Assembly: GCA_002292165.1 (NCBI GenBank)
Contig: DBBK01000267.1
Span: forward strand, 1 to 24,437
From: Brevundimonas sp. UBA986
Lineage (GTDB): Bacteria > Pseudomonadota > Alphaproteobacteria > Caulobacterales > Caulobacteraceae
Length of the DNA stretch: 24,437 bases
Reading direction: 5' to 3'
The notes under the pieces were generated by a model. That model saw only the letters and a list, made by a program, of their open reading frames with translations, searched no databases and had not been told where the DNA came from. Numbering within the stretch: the first letter of the stretch is position 1; each line of letters begins with the position of its first letter. A program made the translations under genes and the position numbers. This document shows, piece after piece, positions 18,861 to 24,437 of this stretch.

Positions 18861-19529
18861 TCAGCCTTTCAGCGCGGGGGCGACGGTGAAGGTCAGGGTC
18901 GTCAGGCCTTCGATGGCGGCCTCGACCCGGTCGCCCGGGACCAGGGGGCCGACGCCCTCGGGCGTGCCGGTGAAGATCAGGTCGCCGGGCTGGAGCGTCC
19001 ACAGCTCCCCGGCCTTTGCCACGATCTCGTGCGGGTTCCAGATCATGTCGTCCAGCGATCCCGACTGTTTCGCCACGCCGTTGACCGACAGGCTGATGGT
19101 CCCCATCGGTCGGGGCAGGTCGCCCAGGGTGATCGGACCGCAGGGCGCCGACTGGTCGAAGCCCTTGGACGCGTCCCACGGCCGGCCCTTCTCCTTGGCC
19201 AGGGCCTGGAGATCGCGGCGGGTCAAATCGACGCCGACGGCCCAGCCGATGGGCTCGGCCCCTTCGCCAATGGCCACCACCAGCTCGACCTCGTGATGCA
19301 GGTTGGTCGTCGCCGACGGATAAGCCGGATCCTTGCCGTCCGTCACAAGCGCGTCGGCGGGCTTGGAGAAGAAGAAGGGCGCCGGCCGCGTCGCGTCGCC
19401 GCCCATTTCGCGCACATGGGCCGCATAGTTCTGGCCCACGCACAGGATGCGGCGCACCGGAAATCTGCGGGCCTCGCCGACGATGGGCAGGGAGGGGGTC
19501 GGGGCGGGTTCGAACAGCCAGTCGGTCAT
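18861..19529 (-). CDS. Fumarylacetoacetate hydrolase family protein
   Basis: FAH-family C-C hydrolase/decarboxylase of 222 residues, cytoplasmic. Landmarks: RRILCVGQNYAAHVREMGG, the metal-binding HHEVELVVAIGEG (two Glu two residues apart) with the later Asp in GVDLTRRDLQ, KGFDQSAPCGP, and the closing GDLIFTGTPEGVGPLVPGD. The small size matches FAHD1-like or fumarylpyruvate hydrolase (NagK) enzymes rather than the roughly 420-residue tyrosine-pathway FAH. ATG 19529 gives MTDWLFEPAP. GGAGG is only 2 bases upstream, so an upstream start (ATG at 19562-19564) remains possible, but the family normally begins here. It is immediately upstream of maiA. Confidence 0.88.
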   Translation of the reverse strand: MTDWLFEPAPTPSLPIVGEARRFPVRRILCVGQNYAAHVREMGGDATRPAPFFFSKPADALVTDGKDPAYPSATTNLHHEVELVVAIGEGAEPIGWAVGVDLTRRDLQALAKEKGRPWDASKGFDQSAPCGPITLGDLPRPMGTISLSVNGVAKQSGSLDDMIWNPHEIVAKAGELWTLQPGDLIFTGTPEGVGPLVPGDRVEAAIEGLTTLTFTVAPALKG

Positions 19530-19599
19530 GGCCTCCGTTCTAGGACGCGGAATCTCCAGCGTCATCCGCAATCCCATGCTGCGGTGCGGCGAAACGGCC

Positions 19600-19624
19600 G
19601 GAACTCTCGCGAAGATGTAGCGTT
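19600..19624 (+). promoter_or_regulatory. EcfG (SigT)-type general stress promoter of the YqjD-like operon
   Basis: GGAAC (19600-19604) and CGTT (19621-19624) are separated by exactly 16 bases, a perfect match to the alphaproteobacterial EcfG consensus. Transcription would start about 8 bases beyond CGTT, leaving a 5' leader of roughly 44 bases before the ATG at 19676. Confidence 0.85.
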
Positions 19625-19675
19625 CAGCGGCAGGTACCTCTATTTACAGCCAAGCTGACCACCGGAGCGCGCGAC

Positions 19676-20053
19676 ATGGCCACGACCAAGGCTCGAGAAG
19701 ACATCAAGAACGACCTCAAGACCCTGAAGGAAGACCTGAAGACCGGCGCCCGCGAGGAGACCGCGCGTCTGAAGGAAAAGGCCGCCGAGGCCCAGGAGCG
19801 TCTGAAGGCCCGCTCGGCCGAGGCCGAGGCCGTGGTGCGCGAAAAGGCCGAGGTCCTGCGCGAACAGGCCCGGGGCTATTACGACAGCGCCCGCGTGCGT
19901 GGCCGCGAATACTATGACGAAGCCTCCGACCGCTTCGACGAAGCCCAGCGCTACATCACCGAGCGCGTGCAGGAGCGTCCGGTCCAGTCGACGGCCATCG
20001 CCCTCGGCGTCGGCGTCGTGCTCGGCCTCCTGCTGGCCGGTCGTCGCCGCTGA
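19676..20053 (+). CDS. YqjD/ElaB-like (DUF883) tail-anchored protein
   Basis: Small protein of 125 residues. Residues 1-100 are a highly charged, Ala/Glu/Lys/Arg-rich helix predicted to be a coiled coil (ARLKEKAAEAQERLKARSAE). The C-terminus is one hydrophobic segment with glycine spacing (TAIALGVGVVLGLLLAG) ending RRR. This is the DUF883 layout. In E. coli the relatives YqjD, ElaB and YgaM are inner-membrane tail-anchored proteins that bind ribosomes in stationary phase under RpoS. Here a perfect EcfG promoter lies upstream. ATG 19676 has GGAG 8 bases upstream. The stop overlaps the start of the next gene by one base (TGATG), so the two are translationally coupled. Confidence 0.85.
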   Translation: MATTKAREDIKNDLKTLKEDLKTGAREETARLKEKAAEAQERLKARSAEAEAVVREKAEVLREQARGYYDSARVRGREYYDEASDRFDEAQRYITERVQERPVQSTAIALGVGVVLGLLLAGRRR

Positions 20054-20469
20054 TGATCGGCAAGGGGCTGGTTAAAAAGCTGGTCGCCGGCTTCGCCGCC
20101 GCGGCCAGCGCCTTCGTGGCCGTGATCGCTCTGGGGGCCACGCTCTTCTACGCGCTGTGTCTGGTTCTGCCCGCCCTCGGCGCGGCGGCAATCACCTTCG
20201 CCGTCTTCGGGGCGATCACCGCCCTGATCGCCGTGGTGTTCCTGAACGCCGGCGGTGGTCATCACGATGATGATGAGGACGACGACGAACCGGAAAGCTT
20301 CGCCCAGAAGGCGGTGCACCTCCTGCGTGAGCGTCCGATCCTCGGCGCAGCCGGCGGTCTGGGCATTCTCTTCTTCCTGCTGCGCAATCCGGCCCTCGCC
20401 GCGATGGCCGCCAGCATGATCACCGAGAAGCGGATGGAAAGCCGCGGCTACGGCCGCAGAAGGCGTTAA
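20053..20469 (+). CDS. Small membrane protein, YqjE-like (holin-superfamily type)
   Basis: Integral membrane protein of 138 residues. Two hydrophobic segments (about residues 10-34 and 38-62) are followed by a loop containing a His/Asp/Glu run (HHDDDEDDDEPES, about 75-87). A further hydrophobic stretch near 97-120 (PILGAAGGLGILFFLL) and a basic end (GYGRRRR) close it. In E. coli yqjD is followed by yqjE, a DUF1469 membrane protein of similar layout, so I call this YqjE-like from position and topology. Sequence-level membership is not certain. It starts on the last base of the upstream stop, so it shares the EcfG promoter at 19600. The acidic loop might bind divalent metal. Confidence 0.75.
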   Translation: MIGKGLVKKLVAGFAAAASAFVAVIALGATLFYALCLVLPALGAAAITFAVFGAITALIAVVFLNAGGGHHDDDEDDDEPESFAQKAVHLLRERPILGAAGGLGILFFLLRNPALAAMAASMITEKRMESRGYGRRRR

Positions 20470-20495
20470 GACCAGGGAGAGTCTTCGGCCTCGAC

Positions 20496-20520
20496 GGAAC
20501 AGTCGGAGTTGAGACGCGTT
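20496..20520 (+). promoter_or_regulatory. EcfG (SigT)-type general stress promoter of the DUF1328 gene
   Basis: GGAAC (20496-20500) and CGTT (20517-20520) with a 16-base spacer. It lies 27 bases after the upstream gene and 76 bases before the ATG at 20597. This gives DUF1328 its own stress promoter in addition to any read-through. Confidence 0.85.
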
Positions 20521-20596
20521 GATGAAGCGAGCGGCGCCGGTTCAGGTGGCGCCCAGATCATCAAACGTTTCAACCCCTTCTCTACTGGAGGCCGTC

Positions 20597-20773
20597 ATGC
20601 TTCGTTGGGCTATCATCTTCTTCGTCGTGGCGCTCGTCGCTGCCGTTCTGGGCTTCGGCGGCATCGCCGGCATGTCCTTCGAGATCGCCAAGTTCGTCGC
20701 GATCGTCGCCGTTGTCCTGTTCCTGATCTCCCTGGTCGCGGGCGGTCTGCGCGGGCGCGGAACCCGAATCTAG
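20597..20773 (+). CDS. DUF1328 (YtjA-like) small membrane protein
   Basis: A 58-residue protein with two hydrophobic helices: MLRWAIIFFVVALVAAVLGF and AKFVAIVAVVLFLISLVAGG, joined by GGIAGMSFEI. This is the standard DUF1328 form (E. coli YtjA). ATG 20597 has a strong GGAGG (20587-20591) 5 bases upstream. The frame is open further upstream, but those codons would start inside the promoter. Function is unknown; the family is often found among stress-induced inner-membrane genes. It has its own EcfG promoter and is closed by a good terminator. Confidence 0.88.
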   Translation: MLRWAIIFFVVALVAAVLGFGGIAGMSFEIAKFVAIVAVVLFLISLVAGGLRGRGTRI

Positions 20774-20800
20774 ACCGGCGCTTGAACGCTGGTCGAACAG

Positions 20801-20832
20801 AAGCCGCCGTCCGAAAGGGCGGCGGCTTTTTC
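20801..20832 (+). terminator. Rho-independent terminator after the DUF1328 gene
   Basis: Stem GCCGCCGTCC / GGGCGGCGGC with one G-T pair and a GAAA tetraloop, followed by TTTTT. It lies between two convergent genes. The T-run is only on the plus-strand side, so it mainly serves DUF1328. Confidence 0.88.
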
Positions 20833-20868
20833 GTGCGTGAAGATCGGCGTGCGAAGACGACGGCCTGG

Positions 20869-21726
20869 TCAGACCGCCGCCTTCTCCTTCTGGCCTGCGA
20901 CGCCGGGGTCGGGCGCGGTCTCGGGGTTGCGGGTGTCCTGACGGCGCGGCAGACGCCAGGTCCGGCTGGGCGCGAAGGCCGAACCGTCCCAGGCCATGGC
21001 CGTGACCACGATCTCCTTCGCATCCCATTCCAGCTGGTTGAAGCTGGGCGGCGTTCCCCGCTCGCGGTGCGACAGGGTCCCGCAACCGACCGCGTAGGAG
21101 CAGCGGTCGGTCAGGTCGATCGGCAAGGCGAAGGGGATGTGGGTATGGCCGGTCATGATCAGATCGACCCCGGCCTCGGCGAAGATTTCGGCAGCGGCGT
21201 CGCCGCGCTTCACGTCCCCGGTCATCGGGGTGCCGATCATCTCGATCAGCGGATGGTGGCAGGCGAGGATGCGCAGGGCGCCGACCGGCGCCTGACGCAG
21301 GGCGGCGGCGGCGCGCCGCGTCTGGTCCAGATCGATGACGCCCTTGGACCAGTTCAGCCGGGCCTGCCAGCCGCGCGCGGTGGTCACGCCCCGGACCATC
21401 AGATTGTCGCGCTTGAATTCCCCGTCGTGCGCCGGATGGCCGGTCGCCGCTTCGAAGGCGCGCCAGGGCCAGAACAGCCGCGCCATGGCGCTGTAATAGG
21501 GGACGTCGTGGTTGCCGACGACGACGAAGCGCGGCTCGGGCATGGCCCGGATCCAGTCGCCCGCGGCCTTGAACTCATCGGGCAGACCCTTCTGGGTCAC
21601 GTCGCCGGTGATCAGGATCAGGTCGCTTGGCGTGGCGTGGGCATAGTCCAGCGCGGCGGCGCAGGCGCGCCGGTGTTCGACGCCGAAATGGACGTCGGAA
21701 AACTGGATCAGGCGGCCGGCGCTCAA
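20869..21726 (-). CDS. Calcineurin-like metallophosphoesterase
   Basis: Two-metal phosphoesterase of 285 residues, probably cytoplasmic. Motifs in order: FSDVHFG (Asp11, His13), ITGDVTQ (Asp42), VVGNHDVPYY (Asn72, His73), ILACHHPL and MTGHTHIP. This is the full metal-binding set of the class III cyclic-nucleotide phosphodiesterase (CpdA) / general phosphoesterase family. The substrate is unknown. I place the start at TTG 21724-21726, which gives (M)SAGRLIQFSDVH, as is usual for the family. It lies 13 bases after the lipid-kinase stop. A TTG at 21777 that overlaps the kinase is an alternative. The gene would be co-transcribed with the kinase from the EcfG promoter at 22768. Confidence 0.85.
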   Translation of the reverse strand: MSAGRLIQFSDVHFGVEHRRACAAALDYAHATPSDLILITGDVTQKGLPDEFKAAGDWIRAMPEPRFVVVGNHDVPYYSAMARLFWPWRAFEAATGHPAHDGEFKRDNLMVRGVTTARGWQARLNWSKGVIDLDQTRRAAAALRQAPVGALRILACHHPLIEMIGTPMTGDVKRGDAAAEIFAEAGVDLIMTGHTHIPFALPIDLTDRCSYAVGCGTLSHRERGTPPSFNQLEWDAKEIVVTAMAWDGSAFAPSRTWRLPRRQDTRNPETAPDPGVAGQKEKAAV

Positions 21727-21739
21727 GGCGGGGTTCTCG

Positions 21740-22759
21740 TCATACGCTGTCTTCCGCCGCCGGCGGATGGGGCGCAAGGGCCTGGAAGGCCTTGGGGATG
21801 AAGGTCACCTTGGTTTCGTGCGGCAGAAGGGTCGGCTCGCCGTCGATGACGGCGGGAATCTTCGACCGGGCCCAGACCTCGATCTTGCGGGCGGGCTTCG
21901 TCGTGACCGAGGCGTCCTGACGCCAGTCGCTGAACAGGGCCGTCGCGGCCAGACGGAAAGCCTGACCGGTGTCGGTCGGGTCCATGGCGGCGGCCTCCAG
22001 CCCGACGGGCTCGTCGAGCGCGCGGGAGATCATCGGGCTGATCAGGACCAGGGCCTCGGTCTTGCCCTTGGCGCCGCCGTCCAGCGAGAAGCGCAGCCGT
22101 CCGGTGAAGGCGCGGCGCAGGGCGCGGCGCCCGTAGGCCCAGGCCAGGGACAGTTTGCCGGACCGCATGGCCTCACGCGCCGGCGCCCACAGGGCGGGCG
22201 AGCCGAGAATCGCGGCGCAGTAGAAGTCCTGGCCCTCCACCGTTCCGCCCGAGACGCATTGCGGCGCGCCCTCCTCCAGCGCCTTGCGCAGGGCCAGCTT
22301 CCAGTCGGCGGTGCCATAGAGCGCCTTGGGCAGCATGTTCATCGTGCCGCCGGGAAGGGGGGCGACCAGCGGTCCCTTCGGACCGGTCCGCGAGGCCACC
22401 GCCCGCGCCGTGCCGTCACCGGCCAGAACGAACAGGACGTCGGGATCGGAGGTCAGGGCCTTTTCGATCTGGGCGTCGAAATGGCCGCCTTCCAGCGACA
22501 CCACCTCGGCCTCGAGGGGGTAGTCCGCCAGAATGGCTTCAACCTCGCCCGCGGCGCGGGGGCCGACGGATCCCGAAGCCGGATTGACCAGGACGACGAC
22601 GCGTCTGATCTCGACGTGCGGCGTCAGCGCGCGGACGACGGCTTCAGCCGCCTCCGCCATGGCCGCGTCGGAGACGGGCACCGCGTCCGGGGCGGGCGGT
22701 TCAGTCTGGGGCGCGGAGCCGGAACCGGTCGCGCCGCTCTGGATCAGGGTGTCGGTCAT
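21740..22759 (-). CDS. Diacylglycerol/lipid kinase family protein
   Basis: Lipid kinase of the DAGK catalytic-domain (YegS / LCB5) family, 339 residues. A Thr/Pro/Ala-rich N-terminal tail of about 45 residues precedes RRVVVLVNPASGSVGPRAAGE, the nucleotide-binding start of the domain. FVLAGDGTARAV is the GGDGT motif, with only one Gly before DGT. PLPGGTMNMLPKAL matches the usual GTxNxxA segment. The C-terminal beta domain ends with KIEVWARSKIPAVIDGEPTL. It probably phosphorylates diacylglycerol or a related lipid at the membrane. ATG 22757-22759 is only 8 bases from the end of a perfect EcfG promoter, so the mRNA is likely leaderless or nearly so. No Shine-Dalgarno is needed or seen. Confidence 0.87.
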   Translation of the reverse strand: MTDTLIQSGATGSGSAPQTEPPAPDAVPVSDAAMAEAAEAVVRALTPHVEIRRVVVLVNPASGSVGPRAAGEVEAILADYPLEAEVVSLEGGHFDAQIEKALTSDPDVLFVLAGDGTARAVASRTGPKGPLVAPLPGGTMNMLPKALYGTADWKLALRKALEEGAPQCVSGGTVEGQDFYCAAILGSPALWAPAREAMRSGKLSLAWAYGRRALRRAFTGRLRFSLDGGAKGKTEALVLISPMISRALDEPVGLEAAAMDPTDTGQAFRLAATALFSDWRQDASVTTKPARKIEVWARSKIPAVIDGEPTLLPHETKVTFIPKAFQALAPHPPAAEDSV

Positions 22760-22767
22760 ACCGCCCG

Positions 22768-22792
22768 AACGTCCAGCCGCAGCCGACGTTCC
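22768..22792 (-). promoter_or_regulatory. EcfG (SigT)-type general stress promoter of the lipid kinase operon
   Basis: On the minus strand, GGAAC (22788-22792) and CGTT (22768-22771) are separated by 16 bases. CGTT ends 8 bases before the ATG at 22759, so transcription should begin at or beside the start codon. Confidence 0.85.
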
Positions 22793-22845
22793 GGGCAAGC
22801 GTCACTATTCCGTCGATGCGGTGTTCGGCCGCCCTGCCGAGGGCC

Positions 22846-23214
22846 TTAGTGAGCCGGAGCGGGCTTCAGTTCCTGGGCGGTCTCGGCGGCGCCGGCCTTC
22901 AGGGCGTCGCCGGTCTTCTCGGCCGTGTCGCCAGCCTTGTCGGCGGCGACCGTGGCGGCGGCCGGAGCCTTGCCCACGGCCTTGAGCGCCGCCTGGACGC
23001 CGGTCGAGATCCAGCCGTCGATGACCGCGCCGCCGGCCGCGACAGACCGTTCCTTGATCGCCATCACGCCGGTCAGGGCGCCGAACAGGGCCAGCAGGGT
23101 GACCAGGAAGCCGATGAACGGACCTGCCCCCGGCCCACGCTTGCGCTTGCTGCGCGCCCACACCGGGCTGTGGCCCGTATCGTCCGCATTCCGGACCACT
23201 TCAGGAAAACGCAT
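22846..23214 (-). CDS. Uncharacterised single-pass membrane protein with Ala-rich tail
   Basis: Protein of 122 residues that I do not recognise. A basic N-terminal part (WARSKRKRGPGAG) precedes one membrane helix (PFIGFLVTLLALFGALTGVM, about 33-52). After it comes an Ala/Lys/Gly-rich segment (APAAATVAADKAGDTAEKTG), helical and low in complexity, ending LKPAPAH. By the positive-inside rule, the tail would be periplasmic. ATG 23214 has GGAGGGG 6 bases upstream, a very strong ribosome site. It is divergent from the glycine-zipper lipoprotein. No GGAAC-N16-CGTT element was found on its side of the intergenic region, unlike its neighbours. Confidence 0.75.
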   Translation of the reverse strand: MRFPEVVRNADDTGHSPVWARSKRKRGPGAGPFIGFLVTLLALFGALTGVMAIKERSVAAGGAVIDGWISTGVQAALKAVGKAPAAATVAADKAGDTAEKTGDALKAGAAETAQELKPAPAH

Positions 23215-23304
23215 GTCAGACCCCTCCAACCTACTCTTTGCGAGCGTCGAACTCCGCGACGCCGCCCGACCAACCTAATCGATCGTCGAGAAGCCGCATA
23301 GGCG

Positions 23305-23329
23305 GGAACCTGTGCCATAATCCAGCGTT
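23305..23329 (+). promoter_or_regulatory. EcfG (SigT)-type general stress promoter of the glycine-zipper lipoprotein gene
   Basis: GGAAC (23305-23309) and CGTT (23326-23329) with a 16-base spacer. The ATG at 23392 is 62 bases downstream. The leader contains a perfect hairpin GGCTCG-CTCT-CGAGCC (23352-23367) ahead of the ribosome site. Confidence 0.85.
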
Positions 23330-23391
23330 CTCCCCCCCGGGGCGAACAACAGGCTCGCTCTCGAGCCAACCGGGATGAAGGGATCATACCC

Positions 23392-23733
23392 ATGAAGAAG
23401 GCACTCATCGCCATCGGCGCCGCCGGTCTTATGGCTTCGGCCTGCGCCAGCGACCCATACGGCGGCACCAATGAAACCGTGCGCCAAGGCGCTGTCGGCG
23501 CCGGCCTCGGCGCCGTCGCCGGCGCCATCATCGGCAACAATGTCGGCAGCGGCAATGCGGCCACCGGCGCCCTGATCGGCGGCCTCGCCGGCGGCGCCGT
23601 CGGCGCGATCCGCGGCTCCAACCAGGACCGCGCCAACCAGCAGCGCTACCGCGACAACGGCGGCGCCTATTACTACTGCTACGATAACCGTCAGACCGAG
23701 TGCTATTGGGAAAACGGCCAGCGCCGCTACTAG
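23392..23733 (+). CDS. Glycine-zipper lipoprotein
   Basis: Lipoprotein of 113 residues. The signal peptide ends in a lipobox MASAC (Cys18). A glycine-zipper hairpin occupies about residues 33-74 (AVGAGLGAVAGAIIG and ATGALIGGLAGGAVGAIRG), which is expected to sit in or across a membrane. The C-terminal tail is Tyr/Asn/Arg-rich with two Cys (YYYCYDNRQTECYWENGQ). It resembles the 17-kDa antigen / YmgG-like outer-membrane lipoproteins. ATG 23392 has AAGGGA 8 bases upstream. It is monocistronic, with its own EcfG promoter and terminator. A role in envelope stress is inferred from the promoter. Confidence 0.88.
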   Translation: MKKALIAIGAAGLMASACASDPYGGTNETVRQGAVGAGLGAVAGAIIGNNVGSGNAATGALIGGLAGGAVGAIRGSNQDRANQQRYRDNGGAYYYCYDNRQTECYWENGQRRY

Positions 23734-23770
23734 GACTCGTTGACCGTCCAAAGGGCGGTAGAGCGGGAAC

Positions 23771-23801
23771 AGGGCGGTTCGCGTTGCGGGCCGCCCTTTT
23801 T
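23771..23801 (+). terminator. Rho-independent terminator after the glycine-zipper lipoprotein gene
   Basis: AGGGCGG (23771-23777) pairs with CCGCCCT (23791-23797), followed by TTTTTC. A second copy of the 5' arm, AAGGGCGG (23751-23758), could pair with the same 3' arm and form an alternative longer-loop hairpin. Confidence 0.75.
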
Positions 23802-23855
23802 CGCGCCGGGAAGCGAATTTTGAACGGCGGTATGCCGGTGGACGAGGGGATCGGG

Positions 23856-24314
23856 ATGGCGAGGCGGTATTTGGCGGTTGCGATCGCGGGGGCGGGGCTT
23901 CTGGTGTCCGGGTGCGAGACGGCGAGGGGCATGTTCCATGACCGGTCGCAGGTCGTGGCGGCGCCGGCGACGTGCGCGCCGAAGCGGTTCGAGATCTATT
24001 TCGCTGACAGCGAGGCGCGGCTGACGGAGCCGGCCAGACAGGCGATCGGGCTGACCGCGACCCAGCTGCAGGGCTGCGCCATCAAAAGCGTGAAGGTTCT
24101 GGGTCTGGCGGACGCCCGGGGCGGCGCCGAGGCCAACCAGAGTCTGTCGGAACGGCGGGCGACGGCGGTGGCGGAGGCCCTGGCGGCGGCCGGCTGGCCC
24201 TCTCCGGCCTTCGAGGTCGGGGCGGCGGGCGACGAGGGCGCGGTCGCGGCGCCGGGCGTGCGCGAACCGCTGCGGCGGCGCACCGAGGTCGTCGTCGACG
24301 CCAGCCCCAGATAG
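23856..24314 (+). CDS. OmpA-like domain lipoprotein
   Basis: Lipoprotein of 152 residues. The signal peptide MARRYLAVAIAGAGLLVSGC ends in lipobox LVSGC (Cys20). Residues 45-150 form an OmpA/MotB-like domain: FEIYFADSEARLT (first strand, normally F-x-F/Y), VKVLGLADARGGAEANQSLS, the hallmark SERRATAVAEAL, and the final RRRTEVVVD. The Asp/Arg pair that binds diaminopimelate in true OmpA domains is only partly conserved here (ADARG in place of TDxxG; the Arg in SERR is present), so peptidoglycan binding is likely but not certain. ATG 23856 has GAGGGG about 6 bases upstream; an ATG at 23832 is an alternative. It follows the glycine-zipper gene but is separated from it by a terminator. Confidence 0.85.
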   Translation: MARRYLAVAIAGAGLLVSGCETARGMFHDRSQVVAAPATCAPKRFEIYFADSEARLTEPARQAIGLTATQLQGCAIKSVKVLGLADARGGAEANQSLSERRATAVAEALAAAGWPSPAFEVGAAGDEGAVAAPGVREPLRRRTEVVVDASPR

Positions 24315-24384
24315 AGAGCCCCCAAATAGGACTCTGACGCGGCAGAGGTTATAGGTCGGTCCTTCACCGTCCGGGCCCCTGCCG

Positions 24385-24437
24385 TTGCGTCTTCTGAAAA
24401 CTCTCCTGCTGAGTCTGGCCCTGATGGCGGGGGCGGC
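24385..24437 (+). CDS. Start of a gene with a signal peptide, cut by the right edge
   Basis: The frame opened by TTG at 24385 reads (M)RLLKTLLLSLALMAGA, a clear signal-peptide start, and runs off the window. The frame is closed by a TAG at 24352-24354, and no ATG or GTG occurs in between, so TTG is the only plausible start. No strong ribosome site is visible. The product cannot be named from 17 codons. Confidence 0.45.
   Translation, partial: MRLLKTLLLSLALMAGA

Noticed and set aside
23767..23787. Possible fifth EcfG promoter upstream of the OmpA-like lipoprotein gene
   Set aside because: GGAAC is present, but the CGTT is only 11 bases away instead of 16-17, and the sequence is part of the terminator hairpin.

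Overview
The window is about 24.4 kb of high-GC DNA with dense, alternating operons, almost no non-coding space, and several GTG, TTG and one probable ATT start. Gene content and order point to an alphaproteobacterium of the Caulobacterales, most likely Brevundimonas-like. The evidence is the mutS / glnD / murJ / trpS neighbourhood and four perfect GGAAC-N16-CGTT promoters, which match the alphaproteobacterial general-stress sigma factor EcfG (SigT in Caulobacter). The genus is inferred from gene style, not from a search. No tRNA, rRNA, CRISPR array, insertion sequence or prophage was seen, and no gene-free stretch exceeds 300 bases.

Layout. 1-3564 (minus strand): a GT9 heptosyltransferase-like gene, then infC (translation initiation factor IF-3, probable ATT start, followed by a good terminator), then a secreted S9 prolyl-oligopeptidase-family peptidase cut by the left edge. 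3635-6677 (plus): two alpha/beta hydrolases, then an Rrf2-family repressor that overlaps a thioredoxin-reductase-like flavoprotein. 6694-13415 (minus): glnD, murJ, trpS, a GNAT acetyltransferase and an OsmC-family peroxidase, in transcription order. 13599-14429 (plus): a secreted CAP-domain protein lying between glnD and mutS. 14445-19529 (minus): a fumarylacetoacetate-hydrolase-family enzyme, a zeta-class GST (maiA), an aldo/keto-reductase-fold protein without the catalytic tetrad, and mutS. 19676-24314: an envelope and stress block with a YqjD-like tail-anchored protein, a YqjE-like membrane protein, a DUF1328 protein, a metallophosphoesterase, a diacylglycerol/lipid kinase, a single-pass membrane protein, a glycine-zipper lipoprotein and an OmpA-like lipoprotein. 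A signal-peptide-bearing gene starts at the right edge.

The most notable signal is in the last block. Four GGAAC-N16-CGTT elements, all with exactly 16-base spacers, lie in about 3.7 kb, and each sits just upstream of a start codon: the YqjD/YqjE pair, DUF1328, the lipid kinase (where the transcript would be nearly leaderless) and the glycine-zipper lipoprotein. This looks like an EcfG-controlled envelope-stress island. A second notable unit is the Rrf2-flavoprotein pair. The repressor has only two cysteines, 66 residues apart, as I recall for the thiol-switch repressor HypR of Staphylococcus, and a palindrome abuts its start codon. OsmC lies convergently beside this pair, so the locus may handle reactive chlorine, electrophile or peroxide stress.
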